The notes: a model not told the origin generated them from the sequence alone. Numbered from the stretch's first letter, positions 1-9,315 are shown. The stretch is 64,000 nt of DNA from Peribacillus frigoritolerans (GCF_001636405.1 NZ_KV440950.1:3700778-3764777), one strand, 5' to 3'. A program made the numbers and translations.

Positions 1-75
1 TTCCCCTCCGACCACTTTGGGTATCGGTATGACCTTAAACGAGAAGCTATGAAACTCAAAAGAGTTTTTCAATAG
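1..75 (+). CDS. C-terminal end of an EEP-family (endonuclease/exonuclease/phosphatase) protein, partial
   Basis: The window opens inside a reading frame that stops at 73-75 (TAG). The last 24 residues contain PSDHFGYRYDL near the start. SDHFG/SDHFP is the usual C-terminal motif of the endonuclease/exonuclease/phosphatase superfamily, where its Asp and His help catalysis. Only this tail is visible, so the substrate cannot be assigned. The next gene is a cytochrome P450 with its own ribosome binding site. Confidence 0.4.
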   Translation, partial: FPSDHFGYRYDLKREAMKLKRVFQ

Positions 76-236
76 GTGGTGAATCAAATATTCCGAGTCA
101 TTACTTTCTTCTTATTGAAAAATATCTCAATTTATGTCAATTGAAACCAAATTATGAGTTTGTTATCTTAGTTAATGAACAGGTCATGACTAGTTTATGT
201 ATGAATATTAGTCACAATAAAAGGAGAGATGAAACC

Positions 237-1457
237 ATGACACAAGTACGTAACTCAACAAGCGCAGTGGAGCAGTATGCTAATCTCATCCCCATGAGCG
301 AAATTGCTTCGAACGCAGATCAATTATTTCCTTTTCCAATCTTTAATAGTTTACGACAAAAAACTCCTGTAAGGTACGACGAGGCTCGAAGCTGCTGGGA
401 TGTGTTTCGATATGAGGACGTTCATTATATTCTAAAAAATCCAAAACTGTTTTCTTCGGAACGAGGGTCTGGAACTCTTCAAGGAAGCATTTTGACAATG
501 GACCCTCCTAGACACACAAAAATGAGAAACTTAGTGAACAAGGCATTCACTCCTAAAGCAGTGAAGGATTTAAAAAATAAAATCGAAGAGGTGACACTTT
601 ACCTTCTCGATCAAGTTAATGAGAAGGGGACTATGGATCTCGTTCATAACCTTGCTGGTCCGTTGCCTGTCATAATAATTGCCGAATTATTGGGGGTCCC
701 TGCTAAGGATCGGGATCTTTTTAAAACCTATTCTGATGTTCTCGTGGCAGGCGCCAAAGATAATTCAAATGAAGCCTTTCAAAGAATGGCACAGAAACGT
801 AAGGAAGGAAGTGAGTTTCTTAAAGAATATTTCAAAAAAATAATTTTAGAGAGAAAGGTAAATCCTGAAGAAGATTTAATTTCGCTATTATTAGCAGCAA
901 AAATTGATGGGGAAAAATTAACAGAAGAAGAGGTACTATCTTTCTGTGTTTTATTATTAGTTGCGGGAAATGAAACAACAACTAATTTGATTACAAATGC
1001 CGTACGTTATATGACAGAAGATAAAAACATTCTAGAACAAGCTAGGACAAATCTGCCTTTAATACCAAAATTGGTAGAAGAAACACTACGCTTTTATCCT
1101 CCAATACAGGCAATTGGCCGTGTTACAAAGGAACAAGTCAAAGTTGGGGGCAAAACAATCCAAAAGGGGGAACAAGTAATTTGCTGGGTCGCTTCGGCAA
1201 ATCGGGATGCACAAAAGTTTGCAGAGCCTAATCGGTTCACGTTAGAAAGGAAATTAAATCCTCATTTGAGTTTCGGGTTTGGTATTCATTTTTGTTTAGG
1301 TGCCCCGCTTGCACGTCTAGAAGCAGAAGTAGCTCTCGTGACACTATTAAGTACATTTGCAAAATTGGAAGGTGTAAAAGGGACTGAGCTTGAGGCGATT
1401 CCAAGTCCGTTCGTTTTTGGAGTGAAAAGACTTCCTTTAAAATTTACAAGACAATGA
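237..1457 (+). CDS. Cytochrome P450
   Basis: This is a 406-aa soluble bacterial P450 of the length usual for the CYP107/CYP102-unrelated class I enzymes. It would be a haem monooxygenase needing a separate ferredoxin and reductase, none of which is encoded nearby. Visible motifs are the I-helix oxygen-activation motif AGNETT (residues 243-248), the K-helix ExxR as ETLR (282-285), and the haem-binding loop FGFGIHFCLG (346-355) with Cys353 as the iron ligand. The frame is open upstream to 141, but the ATG at 237 follows AAGGAGAG and matches family N-termini, so it is preferred. The substrate is not predictable from sequence. Confidence 0.93.
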   Translation: MTQVRNSTSAVEQYANLIPMSEIASNADQLFPFPIFNSLRQKTPVRYDEARSCWDVFRYEDVHYILKNPKLFSSERGSGTLQGSILTMDPPRHTKMRNLVNKAFTPKAVKDLKNKIEEVTLYLLDQVNEKGTMDLVHNLAGPLPVIIIAELLGVPAKDRDLFKTYSDVLVAGAKDNSNEAFQRMAQKRKEGSEFLKEYFKKIILERKVNPEEDLISLLLAAKIDGEKLTEEEVLSFCVLLLVAGNETTTNLITNAVRYMTEDKNILEQARTNLPLIPKLVEETLRFYPPIQAIGRVTKEQVKVGGKTIQKGEQVICWVASANRDAQKFAEPNRFTLERKLNPHLSFGFGIHFCLGAPLARLEAEVALVTLLSTFAKLEGVKGTELEAIPSPFVFGVKRLPLKFTRQ

Positions 1458-1690
1458 GCCTTGCTGCCTAAGAATATATAGATTAGGTAATACAAAAACC
1501 TATCAATAACAAAAATGAATTTTTTTATATAACCTCAATGAAAAGGAAGTATATTAAAATTGAATATTCGTAAAGCATTTGTTGTATAGAAATGTTAAAC
1601 CCCATATTTATCCAGTTATTAAAAATTCCAATGTATTAGGTTTATAAAAACTTAATATATAATACGGAATTTATGACATAAAAAATACAG

Positions 1691-1731
1691 AAACAAAAAT
1701 GGAAATCACAAAATGAGTTCCATTTTTGTTT
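1691..1731. terminator. Rho-independent terminator-like hairpin
   Basis: An inverted repeat AAACAAAAATGGAA ... TTCCATTTTTGTTT is followed by a T-rich stretch. It lies about 230 nt past the P450 stop codon and is symmetrical enough to work from either strand. The 1458-1690 interval before it is AT-rich and shows no gene. Confidence 0.6.
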
Positions 1732-1806
1732 TGAGTACTATTTTGTTTTAGGGCACCTTCATGAAAGACTTTTCTTATCAAAATATACATAACCCTACTG
1801 CAAATA

Positions 1807-2071
1807 CTACTTTCCATATATTTCAAGAGGTGAATCATCCGGATCACAAAAAAAGGTAAACCTTTTTCCTGTTATCTCATCAACACGGATAGGTTCGACT
1901 GGAAATTTGGGCTATCAGGAAATGAGAACAATTCAAGCTAAATTTCCCCCCCGACCATTAAATCCAATTTATACGACTGCCTATCTGACCGATATGTCTC
2001 CTTCACGATATCACACCCTAATTTTTCATAATCGGAACAAATTATTGACATGATGTATTTTTTACCTTCAT
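1807..2071 (-). pseudogene. Decayed VOC-family (glyoxalase-like) gene
   Basis: Read on the minus strand, a start with a good GGGAGG site (ATG at 2071) gives MKVKNTS. A shifted frame then gives SIICSDYEKLG and YKLDLMVGGKFSL, typical of the N-terminal half of small VOC metalloenzymes. A third segment gives EPIRVDEITGKRFTFF and DPDDSPLEIYGK before a stop, typical of the C-terminal half. About 35-40 central residues and at least two frames are lost. This is a relic of a glyoxalase/lyase-like gene and cannot make a working protein. The following interval to 2585 contains no gene I can support. Confidence 0.7.
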
Positions 2072-2585
2072 TTCTTACCTCCCTAATAGCATTGGTTAGT
2101 TTTAAAAATTATTTTAACAAAGTTATCCATTAATAAAAACTTAGTTTTCAGTGCTTCCTTCGGAATATACTGCACCATACTGGTACATCCAATTCCCTTT
2201 CACCTGGATATAAGTCTTTACAAAGGGCGTATAATATAAGTTAATCTAAAAAAACGTATAATAAAAAAGGAGCCTTCCCCTCCTACTCTCTAGATCAATA
2301 ATATAGATTCCTAGAACGCTGATTATGTTAATTAACTTTGTATATTGGTGTACTTGGTTGTAGTTTAAAATAAAGTCGTTACGTTTTCTAGTTGTAAACC
2401 AACTCACACTTCCTCGCCAAATAAATTAAAGGGGATGTTTTGAATTACTGCCATTTTTCAGAGTGTTAACTATCATTCTCAAGCATATGCTTATATTTAC
2501 ATGCAGGATGTCCTTTTTGTTCGTATAATAGGACAAAGGGGAATTAAGATGAGTCTAATTTACAAGAAGAGGAGCAATTTGTTCT

Positions 2586-3119
2586 GTGGAAACAAAAGGC
2601 GAAGAAATAAACTGCTTAGCATTAAAGGTCAAAGAGATTATTCAATCTTCTGGCTGTCAAAATGAAGATGTAATCTTTCTTTGCATTGGTTCAGACCGAT
2701 CAGTTGGGGATTCATTAGGTCCTTTAGTCGGGACAATGCTTAAAGAACATACGGTGCCTTATCGTGTTTACGGTACTTTGGAAAATCCCGTTCATGCATT
2801 TAATTTAAAAGACACATTGAAAAAAATTAAAAAACAATTCAAAAAGCCTCTTATTTTTAGTGTGGATGCTTGTTTAGGGAATCAAAACCAGGTCGGTTAT
2901 GTTTTTTTGAAGGATGGACCTCTTGTCCCTGGGAAAGCTTTAAAAAAAGTATTGCCGGAAGTTGGAGATTATCATATTACAGGAATGGTCAATTATATAG
3001 ATCCGCTGCCAACGATGCAATTTTTAAATGATACTCGTCTATACACGGTTATGAACCTTGCGAAAACAATCGTAAAAATAATTACTCAAGCTAGCGGCGA
3101 GACTTCTGGAATTAAATAA
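2586..3119 (+). CDS. yyaC: Spore protease YyaC
   Basis: A 177-aa protein of the DUF1256/YyaC family, HybD-fold peptidases conserved in endospore formers and expressed in sporulation. Diagnostic segments are FLCIGSDRSVGDSLGPLVG (about residues 30-48) and YGTLENPVHAFNL (about 60-72), plus the conserved DACLG. It starts with GTG after AGAAGAGGAG. It is monocistronic, with a strong terminator immediately downstream. Its presence supports a spore-forming host. Confidence 0.9.
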   Translation: METKGEEINCLALKVKEIIQSSGCQNEDVIFLCIGSDRSVGDSLGPLVGTMLKEHTVPYRVYGTLENPVHAFNLKDTLKKIKKQFKKPLIFSVDACLGNQNQVGYVFLKDGPLVPGKALKKVLPEVGDYHITGMVNYIDPLPTMQFLNDTRLYTVMNLAKTIVKIITQASGETSGIK

Positions 3120-3125
3120 AAGAAT

Positions 3126-3170
3126 GGGCTGTGCCAAAACCACTAATAATAATTGGTTTTGGCACAGCCC
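3126..3170. terminator. Bidirectional terminator between yyaC and citM1
   Basis: A near-perfect stem GGGCTGTGCCAAAACCA / TGGTTTTGGCACAGCCC with T-rich flanks lies between the convergent yyaC and citrate-carrier genes. It probably serves both. Confidence 0.9.
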
Positions 3171-3212
3171 TACTTTGTTTAAGTTCGAAGAATTTATTAG
3201 ATAACATTGTAC

Positions 3213-4523
3213 TTAAATAATAGCCCCTGTCAAGATAGCAACAATGATAAGGACTAATGAACAAATTAGAGCCCATTTAAATGCATACCGCTGTAGTTCC
3301 CCGATATCCGTTTTTACCATCCCTACCAGTAAAAGAGTCGATGCCACGAGTGGACTTAAGAAATGTACAGGCTGGCCCAGTACGGAAGCTCTGGCAATTT
3401 CTAAAGGACTCACTCCATAAGCTTCTCCTGCTTCGGCAAGAATTGGCAAAACACCAAAGTAGTAAGCATCATTGGATAAAACGAACGTAAATGGCATGCT
3501 GGTTAACGCAACGACCATCGGTAAAAAAGAGCCTAAAGAATCCGGAATGATGGCCACTAATGAATTTGCAATGGCATCTACCATTTTCGTTCCGGAAAAG
3601 ATCCCTGTGAATATACCAGCCGCAAATACTAGTGTGACGACGGTAATAGCATTTCCTGCATGTGACACGATTCGCTCTTTTTGCTGTTCTAGATTAGGGT
3701 AATTAATGATCGAGGCAAGCACAAATCCGATTAGAAACAACACAGGTACCGGCACTAAGCCCATTACAAGAATGACCATAACCGTGAGCGTCAACAAAAG
3801 ATTGACCCATATTAATTTAGGGCGCTTTAAATCGTCTTGTATGGCGGAAGCTACCGCTGCTTCAGCTAGAGCTCCTTTCATTTCAGGTGCAGCTTTGATA
3901 TGAACAACACCAAGCCTTTTGCGCTCTTTTTTCCCAAGCACGTAAGCGGTAAAAAGAATAGCTGCTATTCCTGATAATAGTGTTGGGATAATCGGAACAA
4001 AGAATTCATTTGCATCGAGACCTAGAGATGCTATTGCTCTTGTTGCAGGTCCTCCCCAAGGAGTCATGCCACTCATAATACTTACAGCCAGCATAGAAAT
4101 AGTGGCAAGAATAAGTGGATTCATACCAAGGCGTAAGTAAAGAGGCAGCATAGCGGAAATCGTAATCATATGAGTCGTGGTACCATCACCATCCAAGGCA
4201 ACGGTCATTGCGATTACTGCTGTACCTATCGCTATTTTTACCGGATCCCCTTTTACGATTTTCAACATGGTTTTAATGAGTGGATCAAATAATCCAGCGT
4301 CAATCAGAACTCCGAAAAACAAAATAGCGAACAATAGCAAAGCGGCTGAAGGTGCGACAACCTTTATTCCATCGAGCATCATATCTCCGAGCTCTGGACC
4401 AAATCCGCCAATTAATGCAAAGATAATTGGAATGACCACTAGAGAATTAACAGGTGATAACCGTTTAGACATGATTAAATAAGTGAAGACAACGACCATT
4501 GAAATTCCAAGTAACGTAAGAAT
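3213..4523 (-). CDS. CitMHS-family citrate/metal-citrate:proton symporter (copy 1)
   Basis: A polytopic membrane carrier of the CitMHS family (B. subtilis CitM/CitH type), which takes up divalent-metal-citrate complexes with protons. Recognisable segments are [12 protein letters not shown] near the N-terminus, [28 protein letters not shown] and [18 protein letters not shown]. It is highly similar to the second copy at 11960-13282. The first ATG (4499) has no ribosome binding site. Alignment with copy 2 and a perfect GGAGGGG at 4530-4536 point to translation starting at ATT 4521-4523, where copy 2 has ATG TTT. A catabolite site and a LysR-type box lie upstream. It probably carries citrate, aconitate or tricarballylate, given its neighbours. 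Confidence 0.9.
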   Translation of the reverse strand: MLTLLGISMVVVFTYLIMSKRLSPVNSLVVIPIIFALIGGFGPELGDMMLDGIKVVAPSAALLLFAILFFGVLIDAGLFDPLIKTMLKIVKGDPVKIAIGTAVIAMTVALDGDGTTTHMITISAMLPLYLRLGMNPLILATISMLAVSIMSGMTPWGGPATRAIASLGLDANEFFVPIIPTLLSGIAAILFTAYVLGKKERKRLGVVHIKAAPEMKGALAEAAVASAIQDDLKRPKLIWVNLLLTLTVMVILVMGLVPVPVLFLIGFVLASIINYPNLEQQKERIVSHAGNAITVVTLVFAAGIFTGIFSGTKMVDAIANSLVAIIPDSLGSFLPMVVALTSMPFTFVLSNDAYYFGVLPILAEAGEAYGVSPLEIARASVLGQPVHFLSPLVASTLLLVGMVKTDIGELQRYAFKWALICSLVLIIVAILTGAII

Positions 4524-4541
4524 ATGAATCCCCTCCTATTA

Positions 4542-4557
4542 AAGAAACCGCTTACAA
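4542..4557 (-). promoter_or_regulatory. cre (CcpA) site upstream of citM1
   Basis: On the minus strand the sequence TTGTAAGCGGTTTCTT matches the cre consensus WTGNAARCGNWWWCAW except for the A of the final CA. It lies directly upstream of the ribosome binding site of citM1. B. subtilis citM is known to be CcpA-repressed. Confidence 0.6.
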
Positions 4558-4655
4558 ACCAAATGAAAAAGTTTGAATAGTTAAAAAATATTATATAATA
4601 TCTTCTGTTTCCCAGTTGCTTTGTTTTCTATTTTTAGAATAGTTCATATCATTAA

Positions 4656-4672
4656 ATAAGTGAAATACATAT
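4656..4672 (-). promoter_or_regulatory. Putative LysR-regulator box upstream of citM1
   Basis: Minus-strand sequence ATATGTATTTCACTTAT, the same 17-mer (one variable base) found at 5693-5709 and 11787-11803. It is a loose inverted repeat, as expected of LysR-type sites, and lies about 135 nt before the citM1 start. Confidence 0.65.
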
Positions 4673-4730
4673 TTTTTTTACTTTTTCGAAAAAAAAACTT
4701 ATAATCCATTTTATATTAAATAAGAAATCG

Positions 4731-4772
4731 AAAAAGCACAATGAAATTGTCAATGATTTCATTGTGCTTTTT
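4731..4772 (-). terminator. Terminator of LysR regulator 1
   Basis: Stem AAAAAGCACAATGAAA / TTTCATTGTGCTTTTT directly after the LysR1 stop codon. It separates that gene from citM1, which therefore needs its own promoter. Confidence 0.9.
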
Positions 4773-4774
4773 CG

Positions 4775-5638
4775 TTAAAGATTGGAATTTTTATTCAAGA
4801 AATCAATAAAGTTTTTCACAGTAGAGAGTTTTAAAGAATCCTGGTTATACATTAACCATGTATTTCTTAACACCGGCTGCCCATTTTTGTAGGATAACCC
4901 GTATGTATGCAAGTTATCTGAAGGCTGCAGGCATATTTCCGGCAGAATGGAAACACCAAGATCATTTTTGACCATCTCTTTGCACGTCTCCTGCCGATCT
5001 GTTTCCATAGTTACAAATGGTGGCTCCGGGAATCTATCATGCCACCAGCCATTTATTAAGTTTTTTAAAGAACTGTCGGTTTTATAATTTATGAATGGAA
5101 GTTCCGGCAAATTATCCAAGTCTACCTCTTTCTTAGAAATTAAACAAAGTCTTTCTTTATGCAGTAGCGATTTGATTCCATACCATTCATAGTTTCCACG
5201 CAGAATGCCTAATTGAACACTAGAGGAATCCAGAAGATGCATGATTTCTGTACTCCAGCCTGTATTCACATTAAATTGTACATGAGGATATTGTGTCGAG
5301 AACTTTTTCAATATTTCTGGTAGTTTATATTGGGCAAAGTTGCTGGAAACGCCAAGCCTTAACGTTCCTCTTACCTCTTTTTTCATATTCAGCATATAAT
5401 CTTTCGTTTTTTGCAACTTTTTCACCATTTCTTCCGCATAGCCCGCTAAATGTATCCCTTCGGAAGTGAACTCAATGCCTCCTTTTATTTTGAAAAATAA
5501 GTTTGTGCTAAATTCTTTTTCTAAATTTTTAAGCCGGTACGTTAACGCCGGCTGCGATATATATAAACGCTCTGCGGCACGGCTAATGTTTTTTTCTTCA
5601 TATAGTACCCTTATCGCAATCCAATCTTTTTCGTCCAC
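4775..5638 (-). CDS. LysR-family transcriptional regulator (copy 1)
   Basis: A 287-aa LTTR. The N-terminal winged helix-turn-helix is clear (AAERLYISQPALTYRLKNLE, residues 21-40), followed by a periplasmic-binding-like effector domain. It is a close paralogue of the regulator at 9524-10384 and shares the unusual start MDEKDW. It starts with GTG after GGGAGAT and is divergent from prpF. A shared 17-nt box between them at 5693-5709 suggests it controls prpF and the citrate carriers. The effector is probably a tricarboxylate, inferred only from context. Confidence 0.93.
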   Translation of the reverse strand: MDEKDWIAIRVLYEEKNISRAAERLYISQPALTYRLKNLEKEFSTNLFFKIKGGIEFTSEGIHLAGYAEEMVKKLQKTKDYMLNMKKEVRGTLRLGVSSNFAQYKLPEILKKFSTQYPHVQFNVNTGWSTEIMHLLDSSSVQLGILRGNYEWYGIKSLLHKERLCLISKKEVDLDNLPELPFINYKTDSSLKNLINGWWHDRFPEPPFVTMETDRQETCKEMVKNDLGVSILPEICLQPSDNLHTYGLSYKNGQPVLRNTWLMYNQDSLKLSTVKNFIDFLNKNSNL

Positions 5639-5692
5639 TTAACCATCTCCCGCCTTTTGATTATAAGTTTTTTTATCATTTTTATTAAAAAA

Positions 5693-5709
5693 ATATGTAT
5701 TTTACTTAT
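5693..5709 (+). promoter_or_regulatory. Putative LysR-regulator box between lysR1 and prpF
   Basis: ATATGTATTTTACTTAT lies in the divergent intergenic region, 78 nt before the prpF start codon. The same 17-mer, differing only at the central base, precedes both citrate carriers. Confidence 0.65.
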
Positions 5710-5786
5710 GAATGAACTTATCATACTATATTTTCAAAGGAACCGGTAGTGCTATAAATATTGATTTGAGAAAAGGTGGTTATACA

Positions 5787-6914
5787 ATGAAAGTACCAGT
5801 AGTTGTAATGCGCGGCGGAACAAGTAAAGGTGTGTTCCTTAACTTTGAACATATGCCTTCGAATCGCTCACTCTGGGAAGATTTCTTACTTGACGTGATG
5901 GGCAGTCCGGATCGGAGACAGATTGATGGTCTTGGAGGAGCGAATTCATTGACAAGTAAAGCAGCGATCATCAAAAAATCAGAATCACCGGAATTCGATG
6001 TGGAATATACATTTGCGCAAATCAGCATCGATAATCAAATGGTTGATTTTAAAGGAAATTGTGGGAATATTTCATCTGCTGTAGGACCTTACGCAATTGA
6101 GCACGGATTAGTTCCGGCAAAAGAACCTGTTACAACGGTGAGAATTTTTAACACGAATACACAGAAATTGATAATTGCAGAAGTAGAGGTTGAAAATGGA
6201 CAAGTGAAAAAAGAAGGCAGCTGCTCAATTCCAGGCGTGCCTGGTAAAGGATCACCTATCTATCTTTCTTTTACTCGTGCTGAAGGAGCAGTTACAGGAA
6301 AACTTTTCCCTACAGGAAATCCAATAGACATGATTAAAACGAAGGATCGACTGATTCAAGTTTCAATCATTGATGTTGCCAATCCACTTGTTTTTGTAAG
6401 GGCACAGGATATTGGTCTAAACGGAAGCGAATTGCCCACTGATTATTCACAGGAAAAATTAAATGAACTAGAAGAAATCCGGTCGATTGCAGCTGAAATG
6501 TGTCAATTTTCCGATAAGAAATCAGCGACTGTCAAATCTCCTGCTGTTCCTAAAATGACCCTAATTGCTCCTCCTATGGATTACGTAGACCTAAACGGAT
6601 CGGAAAGAAAAGCCTCAGAGATGGATTTGATGATCAGAATGATGTCAATGCAAAAGCCCCATCAAGCGCTTGCTATTACAGGAGCCATCTGTGCAACTGC
6701 AGGAGCTTACTTACAGGAAACGATTTTATCCGAGATGGTGAACATTAAACAGGAAATTTTTCGATTAGCCCACCCGGCAGGGATCATGGAAACAAAGGTT
6801 GATTTCTTGGCAGGACACATACGTGCTATTAAAGTGGTACGCACAGCGAGAATCATTTTAGAGGGATACGTGTACACGAAAAAAAATTACGAGCTTTCCT
6901 ATCAATTAGCTTGA
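5787..6914 (+). CDS. PrpF-family aconitate isomerase
   Basis: A 375-aa member of the PrpF/DUF453 family (2-methylaconitate isomerase, 4-oxalomesaconate tautomerase, aconitate isomerase), two-domain diaminopimelate-epimerase-fold enzymes. Diagnostic parts are VVMRGGTSKGVFL (about 5-17), the DGLGGANSLTSK loop and FKGNCGNISSAVGP, which carries the conserved catalytic Cys. The open frame runs back to 5712, but ATG 5787 follows AAAAGGTGG and begins like family members. Beside citrate carriers and a tricarballylate dehydrogenase-like gene, cis/trans-aconitate isomerisation is the likeliest role. No AcnD or propionate genes are nearby, so a methylcitrate role is less likely. Confidence 0.87.
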   Translation: MKVPVVVMRGGTSKGVFLNFEHMPSNRSLWEDFLLDVMGSPDRRQIDGLGGANSLTSKAAIIKKSESPEFDVEYTFAQISIDNQMVDFKGNCGNISSAVGPYAIEHGLVPAKEPVTTVRIFNTNTQKLIIAEVEVENGQVKKEGSCSIPGVPGKGSPIYLSFTRAEGAVTGKLFPTGNPIDMIKTKDRLIQVSIIDVANPLVFVRAQDIGLNGSELPTDYSQEKLNELEEIRSIAAEMCQFSDKKSATVKSPAVPKMTLIAPPMDYVDLNGSERKASEMDLMIRMMSMQKPHQALAITGAICATAGAYLQETILSEMVNIKQEIFRLAHPAGIMETKVDFLAGHIRAIKVVRTARIILEGYVYTKKNYELSYQLA

Positions 6915-6972
6915 TTTGAATTAATTTGCAAATTACAGCAAAAAAAATTATCTATCACTTGGAGGCTTTTCA

Positions 6973-7119
6973 ATGTGGGTCATCACTGTCTTTTTAAAAG
7001 GAAATATTAAAATTTTTGAATTTGACACAGAAAAAGAAGCGAAAGAACTATTCAAAAATATGAAAGGCACTAAAATTCTTTCCGAAATAGTTTACTTCAA
7101 TGATCCTTGTTTTTTATAA
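6973..7119 (+). CDS. Small 48-aa hypothetical protein downstream of prpF
   Basis: A short ORF starting MWVITVFLKGNIKIFEFD, preceded by TTGGAGG at ideal spacing, 58 nt after prpF and on the same strand. The composition (alternating beta-like hydrophobics, then a charged EKEAKELFKNM helix) looks like a folded small protein. Similar 45-50 aa Bacillus proteins are uncharacterised. Function unknown; it is probably co-transcribed with prpF. Confidence 0.65.
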   Translation: MWVITVFLKGNIKIFEFDTEKEAKELFKNMKGTKILSEIVYFNDPCFL

Positions 7120-7743
7120 GTGAGTTTTTCAATAGAGCCCAGACTATAATGTATCTCCAACTAACCGATGTCTACAAAATTCAATTGTAAAATAGGATTG
7201 AGAATAGATGAAAATTTTCCGGCAAGTTAGGATATACTGAATCCAGATTTTCATGGTTACTGGAGTATTTAACCAAAAAGAAAACTAATTGTTATCTATC
7301 ATCCTTGTTATAGGGAAAAAATTATTTATTGAATGGTATCCTTTTTCACAGGCTCAATTTTAGCATCAATCGGAGCATAGGAAGAACACCTATATAAATA
7401 TATCATACAAAATAGTTAATATCTGGTAACTGTTGATAAGTCAGCGCTGACTTCATGCGCGATAGTGCCCAGCTGATCCATTCAGCTGGTGCTAAAATTG
7501 AATAGCTATATATAATAGAAGAAAAATCATATTGTCTGGCCATCAGGACGCTTAAAGCTATACTCTAAAACTCATATCCCTATATGATATGTGTTTTAGT
7601 CAATGCATAAAGACTTTTAATATTTGAAGTACCAAACAGCCAAGAACTTTTTTTTAAGCCTTGGCTGTTTTTCATTCTTCTATTTAATGTATCCTAGATT
7701 TTTTGGACAAACTCTTATCTAATTAACTATGCAAGGAAAGGAC
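7120..7743. other. Intergenic region with minor remnants
   Basis: No intact gene. On the minus strand at about 7330-7405 a short tail (SSYAPIDAKIEPVKKDTIQ then stop) looks like the end of a lost gene. A 15-nt inverted repeat (GCTCAATTTTAGCA near 7352, TGCTAAAATTGA near 7489) encloses about 150 bp. A separate terminator lies at 7635-7669. Confidence 0.3.
7635..7669. terminator. Terminator downstream of the tcuA-like gene
   Basis: Stem AACAGCCAAG / CTTGGCTGTT with T-runs on both sides, about 75 nt beyond the minus-strand stop codon at 7744. Confidence 0.75.
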
Positions 7744-9255
7744 TCAATGATTATTGACCGCTTCAACCTTTTCTTGAATATAGTGGGCTGCGGATGAACC
7801 AGCTAATTTTCCAAAGACTGCTCCAGACATTAACCCGGATCCACCAGGATAGTTTTCATAAAAAATCCCTCCAATCATTTCACCAGCCGCAAAGAGACCT
7901 TTTATCGGTTGTTCTTCTTTGTTTAACACATGACCCGTTGTATCTACATGCAAACCGCCGAACGAGAACGTAATTCCGCACGTTACAGGGAAAGCATAGA
8001 ATGGCCCTTGCTCTATTCGAAGTGCCCAGTTGGATTTAGGAGGGGTAATTCCTTTCGTTCCTTTGCCATCTTTCTCTGCGGGTCTATACTCGCCATCTTG
8101 TACGGCACTGTTATACTCTTCGATCGTTTTAAGGAATTGTGTTTGATTGACCGGCAGTAAACTAGCCAACTCTCCAAGTGTATATGCTTTATAAATAGTC
8201 GCTTCTTCAAGGTCATATTCTTTACGCAGCATCGGGCGTACCTGTGCATCATAAATTTGATATGCCACATGTCCAGGCTGTTTTAATACCTCACGGCCGT
8301 ATTTGGCATAGGTGTAATTTCGCAAATCTGCTCCTTCATCAACAAAACGTTTTCCTTCATTATTAAGCATGACGCTGTACGGATAAGAATGCTTTTTAAA
8401 AATATCTCCCGGCTTCGTGAAGTCCCCTACTTTTGGCGCGTTATAATCTGTCCCAATCGAATGACATCCAGACCACTGCCCAAATTTTTGAGCCCCGACT
8501 GCCATAGCCATGGAAATGCCGTCTCCTGTGTTGAACTCGGTTCCACGAACAATTGCCGCTTCCCATTCTTCACCAATATTTTCACATCTCATTTTCTTAT
8601 TGGCTTCAAAGCCGCCACAAGCCAAAATCACACCGGATGTCTGAACTGTTACCATTGTTTGATCCTTCTCAACAACGACACCGGATATTGTGTTATTCTC
8701 TGATACAAGCTCCACAGCACGTGAATCGTACCAAACGTCAATGCCTATTTCTTCTGTCCGCGCAAAGAGCTGTCTCATTAAGCCCACGCCTTTATCTTCC
8801 GTTTTGATAGGCAGCCCCCCCCAGAAATTGCGCTTGCCATCTTGTACGAAAGATTGATTTTCATAATTCAATTCAAATTTTATTCCCTGATCGCGCATCC
8901 AAGCAATTGTTTCATACGATTTAGTAACCAGCTGTTTTGCTAATTCGGGATTACTTTGTCCACCTGTTACTCGCATTAAATCATTGTAATAGTCGGATTC
9001 CGTGTATTCAGGCATTACAATTAACTCGGATTCTTCATCTGTTAATTCAGGTATTATATTTCTGATTGCGTCTAAATTATTGTATGCTACACGAATGGCT
9101 CCATCCGTGAAGAAAGAGTTCCCTCCACGCTTTTCCAATGGTCCTCGTTCTAATACAAGAACTCTAGCACCTCCCTCTTTTGCTGAGATTGCGGCACATA
9201 AAGCTGCATTTCCTGCCCCTACTACAACTACATCATAATTTTGTGTATTTGACAT
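7744..9255 (-). CDS. tcuA: FAD-dependent tricarballylate dehydrogenase-like oxidoreductase
   Basis: A 503-aa flavoprotein of the fumarate reductase/succinate dehydrogenase flavoprotein family. The Rossmann FAD motif is VVVVGAGNAALCAAISA (about 9-25), followed by RGGNSFFTDGAIR. Segments such as VTGGQSNPELAKQLV, VRGTEFNTGDG and FPVTCGITFSFGG resemble TcuA, which oxidises tricarballylate to cis-aconitate. There is no haem or flavin-transferase domain and no signal peptide, so it is cytoplasmic. The Fe-S electron-transfer partner TcuB is not nearby. The open frame extends to 9291, but ATG 9255 has AGGAGGGG in front and is chosen. It is divergent from LysR2. Urocanate or fumarate reductase-like activity is the main alternative. 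Confidence 0.75.
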   Translation of the reverse strand: MSNTQNYDVVVVGAGNAALCAAISAKEGGARVLVLERGPLEKRGGNSFFTDGAIRVAYNNLDAIRNIIPELTDEESELIVMPEYTESDYYNDLMRVTGGQSNPELAKQLVTKSYETIAWMRDQGIKFELNYENQSFVQDGKRNFWGGLPIKTEDKGVGLMRQLFARTEEIGIDVWYDSRAVELVSENNTISGVVVEKDQTMVTVQTSGVILACGGFEANKKMRCENIGEEWEAAIVRGTEFNTGDGISMAMAVGAQKFGQWSGCHSIGTDYNAPKVGDFTKPGDIFKKHSYPYSVMLNNEGKRFVDEGADLRNYTYAKYGREVLKQPGHVAYQIYDAQVRPMLRKEYDLEEATIYKAYTLGELASLLPVNQTQFLKTIEEYNSAVQDGEYRPAEKDGKGTKGITPPKSNWALRIEQGPFYAFPVTCGITFSFGGLHVDTTGHVLNKEEQPIKGLFAAGEMIGGIFYENYPGGSGLMSGAVFGKLAGSSAAHYIQEKVEAVNNH

Positions 9256-9298
9256 TTTTACCCCTCCTGTTAAGTAGTGATAACTCTTCATGTAAATA

Positions 9299-9315
9299 AT
9301 AAGTGAAAATAATGA
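9299..9315 (-). promoter_or_regulatory. Variant LysR-regulator box upstream of tcuA-like gene
   Basis: On the minus strand TCATTATTTTCACTTAT keeps the right half (TTTCACTTAT) of the 17-mer found upstream of citM1, prpF and citM2, matching at 12 of 17 positions. A longer inverted repeat AATGAATAAAAA ... TTTTTATTCATT follows at about 9311-9343. Either may be the operator in this divergent region. Confidence 0.4.

Noticed and set aside
141-236. N-terminal extension of the P450 frame
   Set aside because: No ribosome binding site at 141; ATG 237 has AAGGAGAG and matches family N-termini.
8013-8807. Several frames of 60-104 codons inside the tcuA-like gene
   Set aside because: They are shadows of the intact 503-aa flavoprotein frame and show no family motifs.
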